Below are positions 1 through 9,087 of a stretch of DNA of 40,973 nt, one piece after another; position 1 is the first letter of the stretch, and every line of letters begins with the position of its first letter. Made by a program: the position numbers and the translations under genes. Below the pieces are notes generated by a model. It searched no databases. It had not been told where the DNA came from and saw only the letters and a program-made list of their open reading frames with translations. Origin of the DNA: Sphingopyxis sp. HIX. Lineage in GTDB: Bacteria > Pseudomonadota > Alphaproteobacteria > Sphingomonadales > Sphingomonadaceae. Location of the stretch: NCBI RefSeq assembly GCF_001468285.1, contig NZ_LNSB01000048.1:1-40973 (forward strand). The letters run 5' to 3'.

Positions 1-1
1 C

Positions 2-1417
2 ACGCCGACCCCGACCGGCGTCACCCCCGCCGCGAGCTGCCCGACCATCGCCGGCCCCGCGCTGACCGACCTCGGCACCATCACCGGCCCGCAGGGCACC
101 TGGCGCAACTGCGGCTTCCCCGCGCGCTTCACCGCCACCACCGCGATCCCGAAGGTCGCTGGCGTGATCTATTCGCTGCCCGGCCGCGTCGATGTCGGCA
201 CGGATCAGGGGCCGACCGAAGATGCGGGCGATGCTGCCGACGTCACGCTGACGATCGATCCGGGTGTCACCATCTTCGGTTCGACTGGCGTGTCCTTCCT
301 CGTCGTCAACCGCGGCAACAAGATCGACGCGGTCGGCACCCCGGCGCAGCCGATTGTCTTTACCGGCCGCGGCAACGTCGTCGGCTCGGCGACCGACGAC
401 ATCTCGCAGCTGTGGGGCGGCGTCGTGCTGCTCGGCCGCGCGCCGGTCACCGACTGCCTTGCGCCGGGCGCGACGCCGGGGACCAACGCCTGCGAACGCG
501 ATACCGAAGGTGCGTCGGGTGCTTTGTACGGCGGCGAACTCGTCGCCGATAATTCGGGGCGCATGTCGTTCGTCCAGATCCGCTACTCGGGCTTCAACCT
601 GACCCCGAACAGCGAGCTGCAGGGTCTGACCCCCTCGGGCACCGGTTCGGGCACGGTGATCGAGAATATCCAGGTCCATAACAGCTCGGACGACGGCATC
701 GAAGTGTTCGGCGGTCGCGTCAACATGCGCAACCTGGCGATCACCGGCGCCGAGGACGACGGCCTCGACACCGACGTCGGCTATAAGGGCAACGTCCAGT
801 TCCTGCTGGCGGTGCAGCGTGCCGGCGGCGCGGTCGGCGACTCGATGCTCGAGATCGACTCGAACGGCAACGAAGACACGACCCCGCGCCAGAATGTCGC
901 GTTGTCGAACTTCACCTTCATCCACCGCAACAATGCGGCCAGCAACGCGGCGACGGTGCTGATCCGCGGCGGCGCCGACTATCGCTTCATGAACGGCGTG
1001 ATCGCGGCGCCGGGCATCTCGTGCATCCGCATCAACTCGGCGACCACCGTGCAGACCGCGGGTCCCGACGAAGCCGGCCCGCCGAAGTTCGACTCGGTCA
1101 ACATGCAGTGCGGCGGCACCAGCGCCTTCACCGGCTCGGGCGGCGTCACCAACGACCAGGTCGCGGCGATCTTCAACGCGGGTACGAACAACAATTCGAC
1201 CTTCGTCCCGACGCTGGCCAGCGTGTTCATCAACGGCTCGGCCGAAACCGCCCGCCCGGCGTTCAACCCCGTTCCGATCAACGCCTTCTTCGTGAACGCG
1301 GGTTATGTCGGCGCGGTGCGCGACGCCGCCGACACGCGCTTCCAAGGCTGGACCTGCAACTCGGCCACGGCGAACTTCGGTTCGTCGAGCGGTGCCTGCA
1401 CGGCCATCCCCGTCTGA
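2..1417 (+). CDS. Secreted parallel beta-helix protein, 5' end outside the window
   Basis: The frame is open from base 2, so the gene begins upstream; 471 residues are visible and the signal peptide or lipobox is not. The protein is rich in Gly, Asn, Thr and Val, with short repeated turns such as PGVTIFGSTGVSFLVV, NSSDDGIEVFGGRVNMRNL and GAEDDGLDTDVGYKGNVQ, the pattern of a right-handed parallel beta-helix. Cysteines are few and tend to be paired, as at the C-terminus (TCNSATANFGSSSGACTAIPV region), fitting an extracytoplasmic protein. It lies directly before a TonB-dependent receptor and a complete type II secretion operon. In Caulobacter a phosphate-starvation surface lipoprotein, ElpS, sits beside a T2SS locus; this protein may be its counterpart, but I cannot confirm homology. 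It could instead be a T2SS substrate or a surface partner of the receptor. Confidence 0.72.
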   Translation, partial: TPTPTGVTPAASCPTIAGPALTDLGTITGPQGTWRNCGFPARFTATTAIPKVAGVIYSLPGRVDVGTDQGPTEDAGDAADVTLTIDPGVTIFGSTGVSFLVVNRGNKIDAVGTPAQPIVFTGRGNVVGSATDDISQLWGGVVLLGRAPVTDCLAPGATPGTNACERDTEGASGALYGGELVADNSGRMSFVQIRYSGFNLTPNSELQGLTPSGTGSGTVIENIQVHNSSDDGIEVFGGRVNMRNLAITGAEDDGLDTDVGYKGNVQFLLAVQRAGGAVGDSMLEIDSNGNEDTTPRQNVALSNFTFIHRNNAASNAATVLIRGGADYRFMNGVIAAPGISCIRINSATTVQTAGPDEAGPPKFDSVNMQCGGTSAFTGSGGVTNDQVAAIFNAGTNNNSTFVPTLASVFINGSAETARPAFNPVPINAFFVNAGYVGAVRDAADTRFQGWTCNSATANFGSSSGACTAIPV

Positions 1418-1434
1418 CGCGCCGACGTCCGAAT

Positions 1435-1477
1435 ATAGGGGCGGGGCGCACCGACGGCGGAGCGCCCCGCCCCCTAT
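1435..1477 (+). terminator. Strong GC-rich hairpin between the beta-helix gene and the TonB receptor
   Basis: A 15-base arm at 1435-1449 is matched by its reverse complement at 1462-1477 with one extra C bulged and a 12-base loop. It begins 18 bases after the stop codon of the beta-helix gene. The T-run at about 1496-1501 is 19 bases beyond the stem, too far for a classic intrinsic terminator. It may therefore act as an attenuator or as an mRNA 3'-end stabiliser that makes the upstream protein more abundant than the receptor. Confidence 0.5.
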
Positions 1478-1505
1478 CCCATCTGCAAACAGGGGTTTTT
1501 TGATC

Positions 1506-4232
1506 ATGACCACGCGGCCGCTCTTCGCCAGCCTGCTGCTTATCTCGTCGGCTCTGGTGTCCCCCGCGGCGCTGGCGCAGGACGCCGGGCCCGCGGGCGA
1601 CAGCGTCCAGTCGACGCCGCCGACCGAGGATGTCGCACAGCCCGCGACCGATGCGGCGCCGGGCGACGTCCCCGCCGAAGAAGAGCCCGACGTCTCGATC
1701 CCCGGCGGTGCGGACGCTGAAATCGTCGTCACCGGCCGCTATACTCCGAACATTGTTCGCGCGACGCCCGAGGTGGTGTCGGTGCTCTCGTCGGCCGACA
1801 TCGCGCGCACCGGCGAAGGCGACATCTCGGGCTCGCTGCAGCGCGTCACCGGCCTGTCGGTCGTCGGCGGCGGCTTCGTCTATGTCCGCGGCCTCGGCGA
1901 CCGTTATTCGCTGGCGCTGCTCAACGGTTCGCCGCTGCCCAGCCCCGAGCCGTTGAAGCGCGTCGTCCCGCTCGACATCTTCCCCTCGAACGTCATCGAT
2001 TCGACGCTCGTTCAGAAAAGCTATTCGGTGAACTTCCCCGGCGAGTTCGGCGGCGGCGTGATCAACCTCACGACCAAGTCGACTCCGCGCGAAAGCTTCC
2101 TGACCTTCTCGGGCGGCATTGGCTGGGACAGCGAGACGACCAACGAGCTTGGCTATACCTATTATGGCAGCGACACCGACTGGACGGGCTTCGATGACGG
2201 CACGCGCGACGTCCCGCCGCTGCTCAGCGCGGCCTTCGCCAGCGGCAAGCCCATCCTCGAAGGCGCCGACTTCAGCCAGACCAATCTCGAAGCGATGGCG
2301 ATGGAGCTGTCGAACGCCCCGACGACCTTGCTGCAGCAGAACAACCATATCCCGGTCAACTGGTCTGCCGGTGTCACCGGCGGGCTCAATTTCGCGCTGC
2401 CCGACGGCGAACTCGGCATCATTGCGACCGCCGGGATCAGCAACAAGTGGCGCACCCGCGACACGCTCCAGCAGACCTCGCTCGACCCCGATCTCGAAGG
2501 GCCGCCGCAGACCGATTTCCAACGCGTCATCACCGACAATCGTATCGTCGTGAACGGCCTGCTCGGTTTCGGCCTCGAACTCGGTGATCACAAGTTTCGC
2601 TGGACCAGCCTCTATATCCGCGACACGCTGAAGCAGGCGCGCCTGGGGCTGGGCAGGGATCAGAATGTTCCCGATCGCGAAACCATGGTGCAAGACACCG
2701 CCTGGTACGAACGCCAGCTGATCAACACCCAGCTGGTCGCCGAATTCGACTTCGACCAGCTCCAGCTCGACCTGCGCGGCGGCTATGCCAATTCGCAGCG
2801 TGAGGCGCCCTATGAGCGCAGCTTCACCTATATCCGCTCCAACCTGCCACTGGCGCAGGATCCGGTCGGCGACAAGTTCGTCAACGACCTCGGCGGCAAC
2901 CGCGGCAGCGCGACGATCGCCTTTTCGGACCTGAACGAGGATCTGTGGTCGGGCGGCGTCGATCTCAGCTATGAACTGGCACCCAGCATTACCGCCAGTG
3001 TCGGCTATGCCTATAGCGACACCCACCGCGTCGCGGTGCGCCGCGCCTTCCAGTTCCGCGCGGCGAACCTGCCGATTCCGGTGCAGCAATTGCGCCCCGA
3101 TTTCCTTCTCTCCGATGCGTCGATCCAGCTCTACGACATCACGCTTGTCGAAACCTCGGCGCAGGACGGAACGGCCGCGTTCGACGCGAATCTCACGACC
3201 CATGCAGGCTATGCGCAGGTGCAGGCCGAACTGACGTCGGGGGTGAACGTCAATGCCGGCGTCCGCTACGAGGATGCAAAGCAGACGGTCTCGCCGATCG
3301 ACCTGTTCAACACGGGCGGTAACGCCATCGCCGTGACCGACCTCAACAACGACTATTGGCTGCCCGCGGTCACGCTGACCTGGGAAGTCGCACCCGACAT
3401 GCAGCTCCGGCTCAACGGGTCGAAGACGATTGCGCGCCCGCAGTTCCGCGAACTGATCGCGCAAATCTATCAGGACCCCGAATCGAACCGCCAGTTCCGC
3501 GGCAACCCGTCGCTGACCGACAGCGAACTGATGAATGTCGAACTGCGCTACGAATGGTATTTTGCCAAGGATCAGCGGTTCACCGCTGCGGGCTTCTACA
3601 AGAAGATCGACAATCCGATCGAGGCGTACACCTCGATCAGCACCGACTCGGTCGCCAATACCAGCTTCGCCAACGCGCCCGAGGCGACGCTTTACGGCGC
3701 CGAAGTCGAGGTGCAGAAATATGTCCCGCTCGACGGACTGGGCGAATCGGCGTTCTGGCAAAGCCGCCGCCTGGTGCTGATCGGCAACTATACCTGGACG
3801 AAGTCGGAAATTAAGGTCGGCGATGGTGATACCACGGTGATCAACGGTGTCGAACTCGACGCGAGCGACTTCTTCTTCGACGGCTCGCCGCTCACGGGGC
3901 AGTCGGACCATCTGGTCAATGTCCAGATCGGGCTCGAGGATCAGGACAATTTGTCGCAACAGACGCTGCTGCTGACCTATGCCAGCCCGCGCGTCACTAG
4001 CCGCGGTCCGTCGGGCCAGCCCGACATTCGCGAAAAGCCGGGAATCCAGCTCGATTTCGTTGCGCGGCAGGGTTTTGCCGTTTTCGGCAAGGACATCGAA
4101 CTCAAGTTCGAGGCGCGCAACCTGACGGGGCGCAAATATCAGGAAGTGCAGGAAAATGCCGAAAGCCGCATCTTCCTCAACCGCTACAAGCTCGGCCGCA
4201 CCTTCTCGCTGAGCGCGTCGCTGAAGTTCTGA
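1506..4232 (+). CDS. TonB-dependent outer-membrane receptor
   Basis: The product has 908 residues. The chosen ATG gives a clear signal peptide (MTTRPLFASLLLISSALVSP, cleavage expected after AALAQ). An acidic, Pro-rich linker precedes the TonB-box-like segment AEIVVTGRY. The plug domain follows with VLSSADIARTGEGDISGSL and the subfamily signature FVYVRGLGDRYS. The rest is a beta-barrel with alternating aromatic strands, ending KLGRTFSLSASLKF with a terminal Phe, as barrel assembly requires. The function is energised uptake of a large ligand across the outer membrane. The gene stands between a secreted beta-helix protein and the T2SS operon, so uptake of a product released by a T2SS-dependent enzyme is a reasonable inference. 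The ligand cannot be read from sequence; phosphate control nearby makes an organophosphate-related substrate possible. Confidence 0.93.
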   Translation: MTTRPLFASLLLISSALVSPAALAQDAGPAGDSVQSTPPTEDVAQPATDAAPGDVPAEEEPDVSIPGGADAEIVVTGRYTPNIVRATPEVVSVLSSADIARTGEGDISGSLQRVTGLSVVGGGFVYVRGLGDRYSLALLNGSPLPSPEPLKRVVPLDIFPSNVIDSTLVQKSYSVNFPGEFGGGVINLTTKSTPRESFLTFSGGIGWDSETTNELGYTYYGSDTDWTGFDDGTRDVPPLLSAAFASGKPILEGADFSQTNLEAMAMELSNAPTTLLQQNNHIPVNWSAGVTGGLNFALPDGELGIIATAGISNKWRTRDTLQQTSLDPDLEGPPQTDFQRVITDNRIVVNGLLGFGLELGDHKFRWTSLYIRDTLKQARLGLGRDQNVPDRETMVQDTAWYERQLINTQLVAEFDFDQLQLDLRGGYANSQREAPYERSFTYIRSNLPLAQDPVGDKFVNDLGGNRGSATIAFSDLNEDLWSGGVDLSYELAPSITASVGYAYSDTHRVAVRRAFQFRAANLPIPVQQLRPDFLLSDASIQLYDITLVETSAQDGTAAFDANLTTHAGYAQVQAELTSGVNVNAGVRYEDAKQTVSPIDLFNTGGNAIAVTDLNNDYWLPAVTLTWEVAPDMQLRLNGSKTIARPQFRELIAQIYQDPESNRQFRGNPSLTDSELMNVELRYEWYFAKDQRFTAAGFYKKIDNPIEAYTSISTDSVANTSFANAPEATLYGAEVEVQKYVPLDGLGESAFWQSRRLVLIGNYTWTKSEIKVGDGDTTVINGVELDASDFFFDGSPLTGQSDHLVNVQIGLEDQDNLSQQTLLLTYASPRVTSRGPSGQPDIREKPGIQLDFVARQGFAVFGKDIELKFEARNLTGRKYQEVQENAESRIFLNRYKLGRTFSLSASLKF

Positions 4233-4242
4233 GGCGTGGTAC

Positions 4243-4366
4243 GCCCTCCCCTTCAGGGGAGGGCAGCGAGACTTGGCGGCTTGCCGCCTAGTCGCAGCGG
4301 GTAGGGGCCCGAGGCCTTGCGCGAGGCCGACGGCCCCACCCCGACCCCACCCCTGAAGGGGAGGGG
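4243..4366. repeat. Palindromic repeat pair (G/C-rich BIME-like element)
   Basis: The spacer begins with a perfect 9-bp hairpin at 4243-4264 (GCCCTCCCC, loop TTCA, GGGGAGGGC). It ends with a near-perfect counterpart at 4345-4366 (loop TGAA, one mismatched pair). The two are in inverted orientation and enclose smaller hairpins such as GGCGGC-TT-GCCGCC near 4275-4288. The same element, better conserved, occurs at 24871-24965. It follows the receptor stop codon by 10 bases and may also end the receptor transcript. Confidence 0.75.
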
Positions 4367-4405
4367 CTTACGTGCGGCGAGCCGCCTCAGGCCGGACTCG
4401 CCCCT

Positions 4406-4449
4406 CTGTCAAAAAACTGTAATCTTCCCGTCAGCTGATTGTCACCGAT
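4406..4449 (+). promoter_or_regulatory. Four tandem 11-bp Pho-box-like units upstream of gspC
   Basis: Four consecutive 11-base units start CTGTCA (4406), CTGTAA (4417), CCGTCA (4428) and TTGTCA (4439). This is the 11-bp direct-repeat spacing of PhoB sites, whose consensus unit is CTGTCAnnnnn with an A/T-rich tail; the first unit ends in six A residues. The array ends 56 bases before the gspC start codon. I see no convincing -10 hexamer. Phosphate-starvation activation of the secretion operon is the inference. Confidence 0.65.
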
Positions 4450-4504
4450 CGCCCCTAGGCGATTCGCGAGACGCAATTTCAGGCGGGGGTAAGACGGGCT
4501 TTTC

Positions 4505-5386
4505 ATGGCGACGCTGATGTCCGGATCGGCCGTGCGGGGCCCGCGTGCGCTGCCCGCGTGGTTGCGGCTGCGCAGCCGCTCGCCGCGCGCGACAGGACCG
4601 CTGCTGCTGATCGGCCTGCTGGCGCTGCTGCTCGCGGTACAGGCGGTGCGGCTGGTCTGGACGCTCGTCACCCCGCTGTCGCCGCTCGGCGCGTGGCAGC
4701 CGCAGACCGCGGTGATTGCCTCGCCCGCCGAACGCCGCGCGCTGTTCGCGAGCTTCGATCCCTTTTTCCGTACCGGCGGGCAGGGCCCCGCGAGCGCCAC
4801 CGTCACCGCGCTCGGCCTCACCCTGTTCGGCGTGAACATCAACGAGGCGACCGGCGGCGGCTCGGCGATCATCGCGGGCGAGGATGGCATCCAGACCAGC
4901 TATGCCGTCGGCGAGGAAATCGCGCCGGGGGTCAAGCTCGTGGGGGTCGCCTTCGACCATGTGCTGCTCGACCGTGGTGGCGCGCGCGAAAGCCTGTTCC
5001 TCGACCAGAGCGGCGACGCCGCGGTCGCGGCGCCCGCCACCCCGCTGCCCGCCCCGACGCAGGTCGGTGCGCCCGCCGCCGCCGATCCCAATGCCGTTGC
5101 GGGCGAACTCTCGCCCGCCGCGCTGAAAGCCGGGGTCGGCTTCGCGCCGCGCAGCGAGAATGGCAAGGTCACCGGCGTGGTCGTCCAGCCGCAGGGCGAC
5201 GGCGCGACCTTCCGCGCCGCGGGCCTGCGCCCCGGCGACGTCGTGCGCGGTATCAACGGTCGCCCCATCGGATCGGCGAGCGACGCCGCGGCGCTCGCCA
5301 GCCAGTTCGCACCGGGTGCGCGCATCTCGCTCGAAATCGAGCGCGGGGCGCAGGTCATCCCGATCGCCATCTTTGTGTCGAAGTAA
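4505..5386 (+). CDS. gspC: Type II secretion protein GspC (inner-membrane, PDZ)
   Basis: The product has 293 residues. A short basic N-terminus is followed by one membrane helix (about residues 34-52, LLLIGLLALLLAVQAVRLV). Next comes a periplasmic homology region (about 60-150), a Pro/Ala linker and a C-terminal PDZ-like domain from about residue 215, with the signature GLRPGDVVRGINGRPI. GspC links the inner-membrane platform to the secretin and helps select substrates. It is the first gene of the operon and has its own upstream regulatory array. An in-frame ATG at 4517 is an alternative start, but either start keeps the same domains. The stop codon is 6 bases before gspD. Confidence 0.93.
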   Translation: MATLMSGSAVRGPRALPAWLRLRSRSPRATGPLLLIGLLALLLAVQAVRLVWTLVTPLSPLGAWQPQTAVIASPAERRALFASFDPFFRTGGQGPASATVTALGLTLFGVNINEATGGGSAIIAGEDGIQTSYAVGEEIAPGVKLVGVAFDHVLLDRGGARESLFLDQSGDAAVAAPATPLPAPTQVGAPAAADPNAVAGELSPAALKAGVGFAPRSENGKVTGVVVQPQGDGATFRAAGLRPGDVVRGINGRPIGSASDAAALASQFAPGARISLEIERGAQVIPIAIFVSK

Positions 5387-5392
5387 GGCTCT

Positions 5393-7597
5393 ATGCGTCT
5401 CAAACTGTCCCTGATGCTTGCCGCCGCGCTGGTTTCCGCCGCGCCGCTCCCGGCGCTCGCGCAATATTCGCTGAACGTCCGCGACGCCGACATCCGCGCC
5501 TTCATCCAGGATGCCGCGCGCATTACCGGGCGCACTTTCGTCATCGACGGCCGCGTCAACGGCAAGGTGTCGGTCGTCACCGACCGGCCGCTGTCGCGCA
5601 GCGAATATTTCGAGATTTTCCTCGCGACGCTGCGTTCCAACGGCCTCGTCGCAGTGCCGGGGCCCAACGGCGCCTATCGCATCCAGCCGATCGACGGCGC
5701 CGCGGCGCAGCCCGGCCGCATCGGCGGCAGCGGCGCGGCGCAGAACCAGTTCGTGACCGAGATCATCCGCCTCCGCCACATCGACGCCGTCGCGGCGGTC
5801 GAAACGCTGCGCCCGCTGGTCAGCCCGCAGGGCTCGCTCACCGCGAACCGCAACGCCAACAGCCTCGTCGTCGCCGACTTCGCCGACAATATCCGCCGCA
5901 TCCGCGCGCTCGCAAACAGCATCGACCGCGATACCTCGACCAGCCAGATCGTCACGCTCAAGAACGCCGGCGCGCGCGAGATCGCCGCCGCGCTGCAGGC
6001 GCTCGTCCCGGCGGCGGGCGAGGGGGCGCAGTCGCCCGTCGCGATCGTGCCGATCGACAGCAGCAATGCGATCGCGCTCCGCGGCGACCAGGCGCTCGTC
6101 GCGCGCTTCGTTTCGATGGCGAACGACCTCGACGCCAAGGCGGCGGGCGGCACCGAGCTCCGCGTCTACTGGCTCCAGCACGCCAATGCCGAGACCTTGC
6201 TGCCGACGATCCAGCAGCTCGTCGGCGGCGGCAGCGACCCGGCGCAGAAGGCCGGCCTGCCCCCCGCGACCTCGTCCTCCTCGTCGTCCAGCGGCGGCAC
6301 CTCGGCGCCGAGTGCCGCGCCCGCCGCAGCGACGCCGACGTCGGTCAGCGGCGCGGGCGGCAGCATCGCGACGCGCGGCCCCGCGATCGTCACCCGCTAC
6401 GAGGGCGCCAACGCGATCATCGTCGCAGCGAACAGCGACGTGCAGCGCATGCTCGGCGAGCTGATCCGCCAGCTCGACAGCCGCCGCGAACAGGTGCTGG
6501 TCGAGGCTATCGTCGTTGAAATCGGTGACAGTGCGGCGAAGCAGCTCGGCGTGCAATTCCTCTTGGGCGGCAAGAATATCCCCTTCGCCGCGACGAGCTA
6601 CAGCAACGCTTCGCCGAACATCCTGACGCTCGGCGGCGCCTTCGCCGCGAACGAGCTGTCGCAGGACACGACGACGGTGAACGGCAACACCACGACGACG
6701 ACGACGGGCAGTTCGTTCGGCAATACGCTGCAGGAAGCCGCGGCGGCGCAGCTGCTCCAGGCGACCGGAGGCTTTGCGGGCTTTGCCGGCGATATCGGCA
6801 AGAACACGGTGTTCGGCGCGATCATCAACGCGGTGAAGTCCGACACGACGTCGAACCTGCTCGCGACCCCGCATATCGTCACGCTCGACAATCAGGCCGC
6901 GAAATTCCTCGTCGGGCAGGAAGTGCCGATCACGACGGGCGAGGCGCTCAGCGACAATTTCGACAACGCCTTCCGCACCGTCCAGCGCGAAGAGGTCGGC
7001 ATCAAGCTGGAAGTCACGCCGCAGGTCAACGGCGCGGGCGAGGTCAAATTGTTCCTGCGCCAGGAAGTGTCGAGCGTCGCGGGGCCGGTGTCGTCGCGCA
7101 ACAGCGACCTCATCCTCAACAAGCGCTCGTTCGAGACCGTGCTGACCGTCGACGACGGCGAGATCCTGGCGATCGGTGGGCTGCTCAACGACGACGAGCG
7201 CAAGACGATCGAGCGCATCCCGCTGCTGAGCGACATCCCGCTGATCGGCGAGCTGTTCAAGTCGCGCAGCCGCAGCCGCGCCAAGACCAACCTGATGGTC
7301 TTCATCCGCCCGACGATATTGCGCAGCCGCGAGGACAATGCCGCGCTCACCGCGCGCCGCTATGGTTATGTCCGCGACGTCCAGCTGCGTCGCAACCCGA
7401 ACGAGGAACCCGCGATCGACACGCTGGTACGCGACTATATGGGGACGACCCCGCCCGCGCCGCCGAGCCCGAGCGACGTCACCGTCGGCCCCGTCGACCT
7501 GCCCGCGCTGCGCGCCCCCGAGGGGACGGTCACGACCACCGACGTCCCGCCCTCGATCTCGAACGCGCCCGCGCCGCCCCCCGGAGACTATCCGTGA
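5393..7597 (+). CDS. gspD: Type II secretion secretin GspD
   Basis: The product has 734 residues, the usual secretin length. A signal peptide (MRLKLSLMLAAALVS, cleavage near ALAQ) is followed by the N0 domain (YSLNVRDADIRAFIQDAARI) and then N1-N3 repeats. A Ser/Thr/Ala-rich low-complexity loop (about residues 285-325) interrupts the N3 region. The secretin domain follows, with VEAIVVEIGDSAAKQLGVQF, VPITTGEALSD and LLSDIPLIGELFKSR. It forms the outer-membrane channel of the T2SS. The last 60 residues are Pro-rich and probably disordered. No pilotin gene (gspS) was recognised nearby. The stop codon overlaps the GTG start of gspE by four bases, indicating translational coupling. Confidence 0.97.
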   Translation: MRLKLSLMLAAALVSAAPLPALAQYSLNVRDADIRAFIQDAARITGRTFVIDGRVNGKVSVVTDRPLSRSEYFEIFLATLRSNGLVAVPGPNGAYRIQPIDGAAAQPGRIGGSGAAQNQFVTEIIRLRHIDAVAAVETLRPLVSPQGSLTANRNANSLVVADFADNIRRIRALANSIDRDTSTSQIVTLKNAGAREIAAALQALVPAAGEGAQSPVAIVPIDSSNAIALRGDQALVARFVSMANDLDAKAAGGTELRVYWLQHANAETLLPTIQQLVGGGSDPAQKAGLPPATSSSSSSSGGTSAPSAAPAAATPTSVSGAGGSIATRGPAIVTRYEGANAIIVAANSDVQRMLGELIRQLDSRREQVLVEAIVVEIGDSAAKQLGVQFLLGGKNIPFAATSYSNASPNILTLGGAFAANELSQDTTTVNGNTTTTTTGSSFGNTLQEAAAAQLLQATGGFAGFAGDIGKNTVFGAIINAVKSDTTSNLLATPHIVTLDNQAAKFLVGQEVPITTGEALSDNFDNAFRTVQREEVGIKLEVTPQVNGAGEVKLFLRQEVSSVAGPVSSRNSDLILNKRSFETVLTVDDGEILAIGGLLNDDERKTIERIPLLSDIPLIGELFKSRSRSRAKTNLMVFIRPTILRSREDNAALTARRYGYVRDVQLRRNPNEEPAIDTLVRDYMGTTPPAPPSPSDVTVGPVDLPALRAPEGTVTTTDVPPSISNAPAPPPGDYP

Positions 7598-9087
7598 CCG
7601 ATCCCGAACCGATCGCCGCTCCCCCGGCGCCGGTCGACATCCCTTATGCCTTCGCGCGCACCCACGGCGTCGTCATCGCGCCCGGCGAGGGCGGCGTGTG
7701 GCTCGCGACCCTGCGCGAGGGCAGCGACCCCGCGGTGCTGATCGAGGTGAAGCGCTATCTCGCCGCGCCGCTCAAGGTCGCAACCGCGGGCACCGCCGAT
7801 TTCGACCGGCTGCTGTCGGACCATTATGCCGTCGACGCCTCGGCCGCCGCGATGGCGGGCTCGCTCGACGGCAGCGACCTCGAACTCGGCATCCCGAGCG
7901 CCGAGGATCTGCTCGACAGCGCCGACGACGCCCCCGCGATCCGCCTGATCAACGCGATCATCGCCGAAGCGGTGCGCCAAGGCGTCAGCGACATCCATAT
8001 CGAACCCTATGAGAGCGGGCTCGTCGTGCGCATGCGCACCGACGGCGTGCTGCGCGAGCATCTGCGCATGCCGCCGCACGTCGCGCCCGTCGTGGTTAGC
8101 CGCATCAAGGTGATGGCGCGCCTCGACATCGCCGAGCGCCGCGTGCCGCAGGACGGGCGCATCGCGCTGACGCTGGCGGGCAAGGCGGTCGACGTCCGCG
8201 TCTCGACCTTGCCGAGCCGCGCGGGCGAGCGCGTGGTGATGCGTATCCTCGACAAGGATACCGCGGGCATCGACTTCGACGTCCTCGGCCTCGCGGGCGC
8301 CGCCGACCAGATTTTGCGCGAGGCGCTCGCCGAGCCCAATGGCATCATCCTCGTCACCGGCCCGACAGGTTCGGGCAAGACGACGACGCTTTACGCGGCG
8401 CTCAAGCAGCTCAACGACGGCCAGCGCAACATCCTGACCGTCGAGGACCCGGTCGAATATGCCGTCGACGGCGTCGGCCAGACGCAGGTGAATGCCAAGG
8501 TCGGGCTCGATTTCGCCGCGGGCCTCCGCGCGATCCTGCGCCAGGATCCCGACGTCGTGATGGTCGGCGAAATCCGCGACCGCGAGACCGCCGATATCGC
8601 GGTGCAGGCGTCGCTCACCGGCCACCTCGTGCTCTCGACCGTGCACACCAATGATGCGGTGGGCGCGATCACGCGCCTCAAGGACCTCAAGGTCGAGCCC
8701 TTCCTGCTCGCCTCGACCTTGCGGGCGGTGCTGGCGCAGCGGCTGGTGCGCAAGCTCTGCGATCATTGCCGCGAGCCGGTGCAGGCCGACAACAGCATCG
8801 CCGCGATGCTGGGGCTCGACATCGGCACCGTCGTCTGGAAGCCCAAGGGCTGCGACGCGTGCGGCGGCACCGGCTTCAAGGGCCGCGTCGGGGTGTTCGA
8901 GGCGATCAAGGTCGACGAGACCGTGCGCCGCTACATCTACGCCGGCGGCGACGAGGCGATGATCGCGAAACACGCCTTCCTGAAGGCGCCGACGCTGGCG
9001 TCGGCGGCGCGCGCGATGGTTGCCAAAGGGCTGACCACGCCCGAGGAAGCGATCCGCATCGCGCGGCGCGAGGATGTCGATGCCTGA
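7594..9087 (+). CDS. gspE: Type II secretion ATPase GspE
   Basis: The product has 497 residues and starts with GTG inside the gspD stop codon (GTGA). The N-terminal part (1-110) is the platform-binding region. The ATPase core contains SDIHIEP, Walker A GPTGSGKTT at 256-264, the Asp box VEDPVEY, Walker B RQDPDVVMVGEIRD and the His box region TGHLVLSTVHTND. Two zinc-ligand CXXC pairs, 389/392 and 420/423, form the cysteine motif of GspE/PilB-type ATPases. The enzyme powers pseudopilus assembly at the cytoplasmic face. All catalytic motifs appear intact. Confidence 0.97.
   Translation: MTDPEPIAAPPAPVDIPYAFARTHGVVIAPGEGGVWLATLREGSDPAVLIEVKRYLAAPLKVATAGTADFDRLLSDHYAVDASAAAMAGSLDGSDLELGIPSAEDLLDSADDAPAIRLINAIIAEAVRQGVSDIHIEPYESGLVVRMRTDGVLREHLRMPPHVAPVVVSRIKVMARLDIAERRVPQDGRIALTLAGKAVDVRVSTLPSRAGERVVMRILDKDTAGIDFDVLGLAGAADQILREALAEPNGIILVTGPTGSGKTTTLYAALKQLNDGQRNILTVEDPVEYAVDGVGQTQVNAKVGLDFAAGLRAILRQDPDVVMVGEIRDRETADIAVQASLTGHLVLSTVHTNDAVGAITRLKDLKVEPFLLASTLRAVLAQRLVRKLCDHCREPVQADNSIAAMLGLDIGTVVWKPKGCDACGGTGFKGRVGVFEAIKVDETVRRYIYAGGDEAMIAKHAFLKAPTLASAARAMVAKGLTTPEEAIRIARREDVDA

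Noticed and set aside
1278..3959. Very long open frame on the minus strand opposite the TonB receptor
   Set aside because: It is antisense to a clear receptor gene, rich in Arg, Asp and Gly without any domain, and explained by codon bias of high-GC DNA.
4442..6874. Long minus-strand open frame opposite gspC and gspD
   Set aside because: Its composition is that of a complement shadow and it has no recognisable family; the T2SS genes on the plus strand are certain.
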